Positions 24,394 through 34,828 of a stretch of DNA of 64,000 nucleotides are shown here, piece after piece (the stretch's first letter is position 1; every line of letters starts with the position of its first letter). Source of the stretch: Combretum micranthum (lineage: Eukaryota > Streptophyta > Magnoliopsida > Myrtales > Combretaceae); the NCBI GenBank assembly GCA_024138025.1, contig JAMXBD010001387.1, positions 124,001 to 188,000 of the forward strand. The letters are read 5' to 3'. The position numbers and the translations under genes are program-made. The notes under the pieces were generated by a model. It made no database searches and had not been told where the DNA came from. It saw only the letters and a program-made list of their open reading frames with translations.

Positions 24394-24560
24394 CAAGCAA
24401 TAGCTCAGCGGTCAGGGGCATGAGAGTCTAGGAAAGTCGGGTTCGATCCAGCATGAGGACAAGGCGCAAAACCAGATCCAAACATTCTGCTAATCGCCTG
24501 TCCTACAGGCGCCCAGGCGGGCGCGTAGGACGTCTCGGTGCGTGAGCCCTGGTCATCTTC
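24394..24560 (+). mobile_element. tRNA-derived SINE
   Basis: A GC-rich island in AT-rich DNA with both RNA polymerase III promoter boxes: A box TAGCTCAGCGG at 24401-24411 and B box GGTTCGATCC at 24440-24449, at tRNA-like spacing. The sequence continues about 110 bp beyond the B box in non-tRNA sequence, as in SINEs. I found no clear target-site duplication or tail, so a degenerate tRNA pseudogene remains possible. A 65-codon minus ORF over it is spurious. Confidence 0.6.
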
Positions 24561-24871
24561 TTCCTCGCGGGGACGCCCAGAACCATAATTTTTGTTAACC
24601 AAAAGATGATTAATTTTGTCTTTGAAAACATTAAAAGATATAAAGAGCTCTTATAACTACGGCCAAAGATAAGCCGCAATGAACCTACTTAACACGAATT
24701 AAGATGAATTAAAGCTCCAAGGAAGACATTTGACAATAATTTACTAAAAATTTGAGAAAATCGTGCTCTGTTTGACTGGATTATTCATGAACGGTTGAGA
24801 AACCCATGTAAGATAAAGACTCATTCTTCACCCAATCAATGAGCTTTCCAATTCGATTTAGCCATGAAACA

Positions 24872-24879
24872 GTATAAAA
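24872..24879 (+). promoter_or_regulatory. TATA-box-like element, probable LTR promoter
   Basis: GTATAAAAGG lies 30-odd bases before a leader-like stretch (24900-25260) rich in short ORFs. The setting looks like the promoter of an old LTR, but neither LTR end was found, and no known gene follows. Confidence 0.3.
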
Positions 24880-25604
24880 GGAGGCCCTAGTAAGCATTGA
24901 GGAGCAGGAGGCATCGAATCCACTCGCATATGTCAATCTGTTTTGTTTTTCCTCCCTCAGAATTTATAGAACTTTTCTCTCAAAATTCTTTCTTTGCAAG
25001 TCTCGATGAGGCATCGTTGAGGTTACAAATATCCGTCAAAGAAGCTAAAGCCACTGCGGACGAGTATCTAAATTTGAGTTTCAACCACCGCTATTCATAT
25101 AAAATAAGATAAAATTGCTAAGGATACTCGGATCATCAAGTTGAGTTCATAGACACTTCCACAGCCGCCAATAGTCGCCGGTGTTACCATCCTCAACTCG
25201 TTACCATCAGTAGCCTCCACTTCCGATTTGCACGATTCGAAGGTAGGTTGATTTCGGTTTTTATATATTATCATATAAAGGAAAAAAAAAAAAACCCTAA
25301 GTGATATCATGATGCTGGTAATAAGGACTTGTATTGGTTTTCGGCAAGTTTTCCTTTTGTATAATTAAAAAAAAAAAAAAAAAGGGGAATGATGATGATG
25401 ATGGCATTGAAGTGCACCTTAGCCATTCTTGATTGATGTTATTTTAGAGGCATTAAATTTAAATCTGATCAAGATCAAGTCCAAAATTTTACTTCAAGGG
25501 ATTGGAGATTCAATAATTAAAATTTCAATGCTAAAAGTCCGAGTCGAGCGAACCAAGGATGTTTACAAAATAATTTGAGACTCGAAAGATTGAAGTTGTG
25601 GAGC

Positions 25605-26142
25605 TGTTACACAGCACACCACCGGCCTTTATTGATTAATCTGCCGGCCTCCATTATAATTTGATGATTTTTGGAATTTCTTTTGTGGCTTTTCAAATTT
25701 CTTTATTTTTATTGACGTAGGATTAATATAATTATGTTTTTTTTTTCAATTACGTTGTAACTACCATAATTATGTCTTTCATTACGTTGTCAATTATGCA
25801 ACTGTCTTGTAATAGCTTATATATAATTGTTAGTAGACATCCAATGTAATAATCATTTTATGAGTTATTTCTTTTAAATAAAATTGAGAGTTTTCTCTCT
25901 ATGTGTTCTTGATTGAACATGTTCATGAACTTATCATATTTCATCCGTGGCATTCGAATCCTTTAACTTATCAATCGAAACTCTATTACCGGTTGTGGCG
26001 TCTTCATTATACTAAGGTTCTTGCCTTCATGTAGGCAACAGGTCGCGTTTACCACTCAGGTTTCTTAGATGGTCCTTGGGGTTCAATTTCATTTGACGAA
26101 CGTTGGGTCTTAGGTTTAATATACCTAAGGTTTTCTGTATCA
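25605..26142 (+). mobile_element. 5' LTR of a truncated LTR retrotransposon
   Basis: Begins TGTTACACAGCAC and ends CTGTATCA immediately before a tRNA-Met primer-binding site. Inside are a TATA-like TATATATAA near 25820 and AATAAA near 25877, in the order expected for a short LTR (538 bp). The internal domain downstream is lost after about 700 bp. The start was chosen as the TG giving a normal LTR length; there is no second LTR to confirm it. Confidence 0.55.
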
Positions 26143-26157
26143 TTTGGTATAAGAGCC
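26143..26157 (+). other. Primer-binding site (tRNA-Met)
   Basis: TTTGGTATAAGAGCC abuts the CA end of the LTR and matches the initiator-Met primer-binding consensus except for one base. The following 26158-26846 is leader-like sequence with A-runs and no recognisable gene. Confidence 0.7.
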
Positions 26158-27220
26158 TAGGTTTTTCTAAGAATCCATACCCAGTTCAATTAGAGATAAC
26201 TCGAATCATCCATATCCTTTGATTGTTTTCTTTATCAGTTTTGGGAGTTATCTGATTTGGTTAATTGTCTGCTATTAGGATTTTAGTTTTTGGTGTCTTT
26301 GTAATTAAAAAAAAATTCGTGCAAAAAAAAAAGGAAAAAAAAATGTTTTAGGGGTTCTTAGTGAAAGTTGTGATTTTTAGATCTAAGGTTTGATTCAAAA
26401 AAAAAAAAATTGCCAAATACGAGTGGATGATAACAAACCCATCTTTCATACAAGATGTTTGGTAAATGACAAGGTCTGCAACTTGGATATTAATAGTGGA
26501 AGTGTAAACCTCGGAAATTTTTCACATTAGTACACGACTCTAAAATAGAATGTATGAACTAATTAATAAACTTAGAATCCAATAAAAACATAAGAATAGA
26601 TTAATGACTTGAATTTGGCTGGGTTAAGATCTAAAAGCCGAATAAATAACTTCTTTGACCCTAATTGATACAAAAAACGAGATTTCGTATCTTGAACTGA
26701 TAATTCAAGATATGATTGAAGGATACCTAAATTTTCAAACCCGAAACTTGTCTTACAAATAGAATAGATAGAAAAATATAGATATAGAGATTAAATGACT
26801 ACTATTGAACTTAATAATGATTTGAGACTAGAATAATGAGTAGTAATGTAAAGACCCGTTCCTCTTTATCCCAAGCTTAGAGTACCGAATCCCCAACCAC
26901 ATATAACGTTTTCACATTATATGTAAGGTTGTCCTAAAACTAACAGTTTATGAAAATTGTTTAATCAAAACCACTATACATTGTAAAGAACTTTTAAACA
27001 AAACAAGATTGCTAACAAAAGCAATCTATACATACATTTACATCACGTAAACATCGTTTAGTGCCAATACAAGACACTACAAAATTTACATGTTTTCTTA
27101 AAAGATAAGAATCCTAAAGGATCTTAAGGTCATTACAAAAATTGGCTTAACTAACAAGCCTTCTATACATAACTTTTCCTTAACAAAAAGTTCCTTCCAA
27201 AGGTCCAAGGTATTCTGATC

Positions 27221-27297
27221 CTATTCGTCCCACTCATCCAGAAATCTCTCGAAATCGGACCCATAGCCCAAGTCATCGTAATACTCGTCTCCAATAC
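27221..27297 (-). other. Divergent LTR exon module
   Basis: After a pyrimidine-rich acceptor (TTTTGCTGCTTTGTAG), the minus strand encodes GIGDEYYDDLGYGSDFERF and a further acidic end before TAG. Position within the LTR and acidic/Tyr composition match the modules at 34760 and 57914, but the sequence is longer and no GTGAGT donor follows closely. Confidence 0.4.
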
Positions 27298-28249
27298 CTA
27301 CAAAGCAGCAAAAGTGAGCCAGAGGCCTAGTACACAATAACCAATGCAAAAGCAAGTCATCAAATTGATGTAATGCATCATAGAACAAGTGGTTATCTTT
27401 ATTGCATTTTCTTTCACCAATCAACAAGAGGGTATTTAAACCCCGGTCACGCTTCGGGAATTCAGGGATCCTGAGTAACAGCAGCTGCTCAGGAGGTTGA
27501 TATAAGCAGTCCGAATACTTATATCTCCTATATCTATTTCACGAAGATAATAGCTTCATTTAGGGTTTAAAAGCCGTTGCCCGACTCTACTTAAACTCAG
27601 TCCATAACATGAGCCTAGTTCACAAGTTCCCATAAACTTTGAACTAAATCATGGTATTTCCCCTAAGTTTAAGCAAACGTTACTCAGATACTATTCCCCC
27701 CTATCGGCTACCCACTTAACCAAAAAGAATCGCTATTGCATCATAGCATACCATTACATCATGGTAAAGTTATTGCATCATGACTTGGTTAAGCGCCTAA
27801 CTAACATGTCATTGCATCATGACAGGTTTGCTGCTCCTCGGACTAGATTAAACAGCATAATAGACATCCAATTCATTCAAATGTTAAGTCAAATCGATTT
27901 AAATCAGATTAAGAATGCCTATTCCTAGCAACCATCAAACAAGTTATTGCGTACCTGAACCCGTTAATATATAACTAGGATCTCTCGGTGATGAACTAAC
28001 CGAAGAATCCTTAACTGAAATAAAAATATCACAATAATCAATAAATCAACAATTATAGATTTCATTCTCACAATTATACACATATTATATCCATATATCA
28101 CAATTAATCAAAGAAATCCAAATAATGGAATACAAAGTCATAAATAAGCATTCAAAGGTCCTATTATATCACAAATCGCTTAATAAATACTTAATTGCTC
28201 AAATAAAAAACTTCGAAAATTTTAGAAAAAGTTTTTAAATTTCAAAAGC

Positions 28250-28625
28250 ACAGGGGATAGGCCGGCAGCCAAAGCCGGCGGCTTTGAGCCGGTGCTCAAT
28301 ACTCTAAAAATCAACATTGCCAGCGCTTGCAGTGTTCAAGGGTACGCCGTCAGCCTTTGCATCCTACGCCGGCGGCCTTGAGCCGGTGTAGAATCCAAAA
28401 CCAAAATTTTCAAAAACGTCCAAAGAGGTCTAAGCCGTTCGCTTACCTAGATACGCGGGCAGCTTTGACACATATGCCGGCGGCCTTAATTTCCACTGCC
28501 AGCGTACAATATGATAGAATGAACGCCGGCTGACTTTTCCAGCCAAAGCCGGCGGCTTTCATCCAGCCTTAGGAATTCTGAATTCAACGCTGCCTCTAAG
28601 CCGGCGGCGTTGAATTCCCAGGTGC
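28250..28625. repeat. GCCGGC-rich cluster
   Basis: A run of degenerate AAAGCCGGCGGCTTT and GAGCCGGTG motifs spaced about 25-50 bp in otherwise AT-rich LTR sequence. Related clusters lie at 10780-11040 and 30945-31215, each between leader and exon module of its LTR. Confidence 0.7.
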
Positions 28626-30443
28626 CGGCGTACGTTTTAAAAACAGACTTAAACGACAGAATTCAAATCCTCTGTTTTTCACTTTGAAAAAAATTCATCT
28701 TAAAACACTTCAAAACCTTCCTTAATTACACTTCCAACTTCATATACTCACTCCTATCTATACTACTTAATCCTAGCAACTCAAATCATGAAATTAACAC
28801 AATTTAAACACTTCAATTTCCACTTCAATCCATTCTAAATTTCCTACACAAATCCTCTTCACATCCTCCCAACACTTCATATCTCTTCAACCATACATGC
28901 ACAAACTCACACACTCATAAAACACATTCATAACTCATCCCAAGCATGAACAAACAATTTGATTAACACTAATCTCATTTCATCCAAGATTTTACAAAAG
29001 TACAACAAGAAATGAAAACAAAGCATAAGCCACACTTAAAGCAACTCACATGTAAATGCTTTGCCTTGAAGACAACTTGACTTCCAAAGCTTGCTATTGC
29101 TCTTAGTTTAGGCTTGGAATTGGAAATGGAAATGGAAATGGAAGAAGAAGAGAAAAGAAAGAAAGAAAAGGAAAATTCGGATAAAAATGAGCTGCCCCAA
29201 AAAGTTGTTAAAATTAGCTTAATTTGACTTTAACATATTCCAAATTTACCCCTTAATGCATACATGAACTTAGGGTGCATTTGGCTTTAATTTGGGTCTC
29301 ATTTGGGGCTTATGTAGGCATAAATACTAGCTTAACTAAAGAAATAAAGTTCTATCACTAACCTTAAGCAAAATTAAAGTTGATTTATAAATCTAACTTA
29401 ACTAACACCTTAATGTATAAAAGACACCATTAATAATTTTATTACACACATACATTATTACATATAAAACAAAGATATTAATTTCAATGTATACATGCAA
29501 AATAATATATCTTAGAGTACTAGCAACACAACCATGCTCATTCAATTCAACAATTTAAAATAATTAAATAGACACATGAAATTTAAATAGAATTGAAATC
29601 TAGGTCATTTCAAGTAATTAGCCTATACATGGATTTAAACCCTAAATTCAAGATTTTTAGATAGTATTAAACATTATTAATAAGATTTCATAGTAGGTAT
29701 CAAAAACCAAAGATATATAGATAATTTAGCTTATATATCAAAAGCGATATCGAGTAGTTAACCAACTACGTTTATAGATAGGAAACGATAACCTAAAGAT
29801 AAACTGTTAGGATTACAAATACACAATAAAAACATAAACAAATGTATAACTAAAGACCTAGACTTCAAATAAATATCTGAATCACACCATTGTTCTAATT
29901 AGGGTTTTCTTAAGCTATTGGAGCCTAAAACAAAAATTGACCTAATAAGCTTAGGAAACCTTAATCGCGGGAGATAAAATTCTAAAAACAATTAATTGCA
30001 TAAATTTAAAACTTAAATTTGTATCGTTTGATAACCTAAGCACTTTGTAGAATCCTATAAAAATATTTTTATACAAAAACTCTCAAATATTAGCAAATTT
30101 GTACCCGATCAACTTAGTAAACTACCCAAAAATATAGATTGATATTGTCTAAATTATTAGTAATATCTATACATATCAGACTGGTTGCAAATTGTGCAAA
30201 ATGAAGGGCTTGGATTTCCTTGAGAATCGAGAACCGAAATTGCTTAGAAATTGTCCAAATTGTGCAACAATTTCAACTCAAACACCAATCAAACTTTGCC
30301 AACTCATCTCCTCATTAATGACAGTAAAACAAATAGAGGAAACAAAATTCAAATGAGGAACAATCGGATGAATTTGTCGAAGAAAACCATCCTCCTTTCT
30401 CTTCTATGTATGTGTATATATATATGTTTAAAGCTCTTAATGT

Positions 30444-30471
30444 ACAAACAAACAAACAAACAAACAAACAC
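30444..30471. repeat. (CAAA)n microsatellite
   Basis: Seven tandem CAAA units in the long LTR. Confidence 0.9.
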
Positions 30472-30944
30472 CAAACACTCGTAAAGTTTCCAGATTAAAT
30501 AACCACCTAATGAGCAAGCAAATCGACCTAAAAATAGAAATCAAATTGTTCTAAACACCTCGGTCTGAATCAAAGAAAAATACAATACGAAAAACGCATA
30601 AACTCGGAACAAGGTAAGTTGTTGTAATTCGACTTGTTATTTGTTAAAAACAAGGATTGAAACTAACTTTTGATGATCATAGGATCATTACCAACCCAAG
30701 AACAAGTTTCAACTTCCACCAAAAAAGCTTAAGCAAGGTAAAATTCGAAAACCCTAGTTGTACCTTTTCAAATTCGAAAATTTAAGATCACATGCATGTA
30801 GATACGTTATGAGTTGATGTATGTATAGATACATGCCATAAAAATACTTAGAAATGGTTTGAGAATGTTTGTGACGTAGAAAATTGAAGAAATATGAACT
30901 GTTTCATTGGAGAAGATGATAAATAGTATCAACACTGTCCCTAA

Positions 30945-31215
30945 GCCGGTAGTGTAGACGTTGAACACCGGCAATTTACGAGGGTAGGCCGGTGGTGAAG
31001 AGATGGCTTACACTGGAACAGAAGCTACATAAAACTTATTCTTACGTAAAGTAAATGAACGCCGGTAACTGGGATTATATGCGGCAGCGATAGTCCAGCG
31101 TATGAGGGAAAGCTGGTGGCTTACAAGCCAGCGCAAACGATACGAAATAAAATGAAAAACTTAAGAACGCCGGCATCTGGGTTTCAATGCCGGTGGCGTA
31201 GGAGCCGGCATACAA
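30945..31215. repeat. GCCGGC/GCCGGT-rich cluster
   Basis: Repeated AGCCGGT, CGCCGGCA and GCCGGTGG motifs in the plus-oriented long LTR, equivalent in position to the cluster at 28250-28625 in the opposite orientation. Confidence 0.65.
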
Positions 31216-31723
31216 ACATATTTTCCTTATGTAAAATCTGTATTTCATGGACGGGATATTTATATAATAATTATAAACCTATTATATATATATGTCAACA
31301 TAGAATTTACTAAGTAGAAAAAAAAAATACAAACACTTAGAACAATAGTATGTTTAATAATTGATAGCTTCTAAAACCCTAGAATTATAGAAAAATATTA
31401 AGTGTTAATAACAACTATAATTATCAAATTACTATAATAAGTCAAATAAAGAATAACGTAAAAATAGTGTTAATAATTATAAAATATAAACTTGTTAAAT
31501 ATCAATTTTTCAAGTACCAGATACATGTATATAAATATCAAGTAAGACTAAGGCAAGCTATATAAAAATAAAGGTTAATTTATAATTGTTTTCATAAGAC
31601 TATTAAAGAACCAAAATAAGTAATAGAAATCGAGCCAAATATCAATTTAGGACACTAGACACATATAGGAGTTTAGTTATATAATCTATATTATATTGAT
31701 GAATATTTTGTTCATCTCAATAG

Positions 31724-31784
31724 GTGACTTTGATACCATAGAGGATCTTCCGGCAGATTACTACGATTAAGTCACTATGAGCAG
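31724..31784 (+). other. LTR exon module (61 bp)
   Basis: Preceded by TTGTTCATCTCAATAG (acceptor) and followed by GTGAGTAATT (donor). In the second-base phase it encodes DFDTIEDLPADYYD and stops, then contains ATGAGCAG right at the donor. The layout is the same as in the 34760 module. Confidence 0.6.
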
Positions 31785-33147
31785 GTGAGTAATTCAGTCA
31801 TATTATACTGGTTGTGCTTGTAATTAGCTGATTATGTAATGTAAAGATAATAATAAAATGAATGTTTTGATGGAAATGTGTTGTGATTTGATTGTATGAT
31901 TGCTAATCTACCATTACAAAAGTGATAATACAATGGTGTGATGATGTGAAGTAGTATGATGATTATTGTGTGTAATATATGACCACCATGAAATTGAATA
32001 AGAATTATTGACTTATTAAAATAACCTAGTCATGCATTGCACGTACTACATTATTGCATATACAAACGGGTGACAGCCTGCTACGTATTAATATTTCAGT
32101 TCTCTGTTAATGCTTGGTTTTTCTAAAGTGTTAGTTCTTCCAAGGTTTTCTTTGTTCTGTTAGTTCTACGAGAACTAAGTGGCAACAAAGAACGCTGCTC
32201 GTAGTATCGCTTTGAAATAATTAATACTTAGGGAGTTTCTAAGGATGGATACAGGAAATGGTCAGCTAAAACTATTATTAAATTTAAAGTGAAACCCTAA
32301 GATGAGAAATCGTTGATTTTCCTGTAAACTTAGTCTCTCTTAGGCAAGTTGTTCATAAAGTAAATGTTCTTCAAATCTAAAGATAAGGCGTAAGTCTTTT
32401 TCCTGTTTGGATTCTAGATCATCCAAGCTTGTATCTGAGCATATGTGTAAACCCCGGTGTTCTAAGTAGTCAAGCAAACTCTGAGAACCGAAAAGCAAAA
32501 CCCTAAATCGGTCTAGTTCAAGCTTAGTGAGAGAAGTTTAGAAACCCTAAATCCGGCTTTCCTTCGGTTTCATAACAAAAGAAGTTTTATAAAATAAATT
32601 AATGTGAATTATTGTTTTAAAGTATATTTCAAACCTTATAAAGTTTTAATTTTGGAAATTTTTCTATTTCGAACCTTCCCAAGCTCAATTACGGAAAAAC
32701 GAGCCCCGGGACTAGAAACTCAAAAAAATATTCCAAAATATTCATTAGAACCGAAATTTTATAAGGATTTTAAAAATATAAATTTTATAATTTTCCAGGC
32801 TATAAAAATTACAGTTATAGCATTTTTTCCGTATTTTCTTAACTATCGATAAAGTAGATGTCTTGTCTACTATTTATCACTATTCACAAGTACAACCTAC
32901 ACTACACACTACCCATACCCTATTCTTACATCCTTACAAATACTCATTATATTTTCTTTTCCAAGAAAATTTTGTTTCCTACTTAATTACATTTATTACA
33001 TTTTATTACTTAAATTACAAATTATATCAAATTCAAATCTCTCTCTCTCTCTCTCTCCCCTTGTTAGCCGGCGCAATCCCCTCTTCTTTCCCTCTATTTA
33101 TTTTATTTTTACTTCTTTTTAATATAATTAAACCCTAATTCACTAAA

Positions 33148-33155
33148 TATATAAA
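33148..33155 (+). promoter_or_regulatory. TATA box of the solo LTR
   Basis: TATATAAA followed by ACTCATTTTC; the homologous LTR has the same box at 56275-56282. About 140 bp of CT-rich sequence without any ATG follows, up to a donor-like AG|GTAATG at 33294/33295, as expected for a spliced 5' leader. Confidence 0.6.
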
Positions 33156-34759
33156 CTCATTTTCACTCTTCCAAAATTTTTGAAAGTTGAAAAACTCTCT
33201 CTTTTCTCCTCCTTGTTGCCGTGACAAGCTCCACACACACACACACACTCACAAGGTCATTTCCTCTTCTTTTCTTCTTCAAATCTTCTTTTAGGTAATG
33301 ATTTCTAGCCTTTCTATTACATAATTTTGTAATGGCAAGACTATTCTTGTGTGTTTTCCACCTTAAATCCCAATGAGCAAATGCTAGGGATAAGAAAACA
33401 CTAATACAATAATAACAAGTCATCACAAGACGTAGATCTTGTGTTTAATGAGTTTTTGTTGAAGTAATATTATGTTCATGTATATAAAAGTATAGATCTT
33501 GCATGAAAAATTTATGTTCATGTCTTTAAACTCATTTTCATATACTATAAGTTGTAGATCTAGTATTTAGACACTCATGTTTTTCTTGACATTCATGTTC
33601 ATGTGAGTATTTTGTGTTTTCATGTATTAATGACCATAAAAGCTTAGTCTTGTATATATAAATGTGTTAGATGGTAGATCTTTATGAATATAAGACAAGG
33701 AACATGAAAGAAAAGGCTTTTGTTAGAAATGTCTAATGGAAAATTCGGATGAACTTCAAGACCTATTTTAAAAGCCGTTAAAACCACTTTGAAACTCATA
33801 TTTTACATGATAAATGAAGGGTATAGGTAATAGGTATAACTAAGTAATGATTTTTGCAAGTTGAAATAAGTTTAGACATGAGTAATGTGAAAACAAGTAG
33901 TGAAATTAAGATAGAAAATTTTGGAGTTAGTGTTCAAGTTGTCAAATTCGTAATTTGAGATGATGCATATGTAATCACTTAGTATTCAAGCTAAAATTGC
34001 ATGTTTTATGTGTTAAATGAAGTCCTTAGGTAATATATATAGTAAAACTTTAAATTTTGATGCATTAAATAAGTTTTCTCAAAGGAGACATGCAAGAAAT
34101 GAATTTTTCCAAAATTTGGATTTTTGTGAAAAGCTTAATTAAAAATATACTTGCAAGATGAAAAATGTAAATTTTTATGTGGAAGTGAAGGTCTTGGATA
34201 GTATAGATGATGAAGACTCATTTTTATTTAGATAACAAGTAAATTCTAAGAATAAAATCCCAAAACACTAAGGAGATGCAAAATTGGAAAAAGTGGATTT
34301 TTAAGAAGTAACTATTGTTGGAGTCTTGTAAGAATTAGGAGTTCTTAAAGTTTCGTTATAAAAAATCATCAAGATCATGCATATATTGAACTCATTACAT
34401 GTCATTTATATTAGGAATTCACCATATATTATCTACACATGAATCATCAACTAGGAACATTTTGATTAAGTGCAAAACAATTTTTCGGAAATGGAAAAGT
34501 TACAAAACAGATCTGATCACTCTATTCTGTGACCTAAATGTTTTCAAAACTTGGAATTAATAATAGAAATAGATAAATCTTTCAAAGTAGATAGAAATCG
34601 ATATAAAATTTGCAAAATTCCAAGTTAAAATGACCAAGTTATGGCTGTTTTAAGTTGGAACTTCCGCAAATAGCGAGAATCACGATTTTGTTTAGTTTAG
34701 ATGCATAGTTTGAATTAGTTAAGTGATGAAATTCTCATTAGGTTATTCTTATTTGGTAG

Positions 34760-34828
34760 GTGATCCTGAGAACGAAGATACCTTACCACTTGACTATTAT
34801 TACTAAGAGATCGGCGTACCATGGCCGC
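34760..34828 (+). other. LTR exon module (69 bp)
   Basis: Bounded by TTATTTGGTAG and GTGAGTATC. In phase it encodes DPENEDTLPLDYYY and TAA; then comes CCATGGCCGC directly against the donor. The predicted upstream intron is 33295-34759 (1465 bp). The sequence can alternatively be read as an unspliced 26-codon ORF beginning MKFSLGYSYLVG, 36 bp upstream. Confidence 0.65.

Larger units (their letters stand above)
26847..29817 (-). mobile_element. Long LTR, minus orientation (GCCGGC-rich subfamily)
   Basis: On the minus strand the 3' end reads GGAACGGGTCTTTACA at 26847, a chromovirus-like LTR end. Family landmarks follow in minus order: CT-rich leader (about 29100-29180), GCCGGC cluster (28250-28620), and an AG-bounded acidic exon at 27297 downward. 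The minus-strand start is uncertain; GGATTACA at 29817 is the best candidate but no target-site duplication supports it. The boundary with the next LTR could lie anywhere from 29.5 to 30.3 kb. Confidence 0.45.

Noticed and set aside
24405..24602. 65-codon minus ORF in a GC-rich island
   Set aside because: Antisense to the pol III boxes of the SINE; no protein similarity.
26847..31545. Alternative LTR borders using CA at 31540 and AGTAA at 26842-26846 and 31541-31545
   Set aside because: The implied start TGATATTTATAT does not resemble the family start, and it would merge two oppositely oriented GCCGGC clusters into one LTR; a chance 5-bp match is likely.
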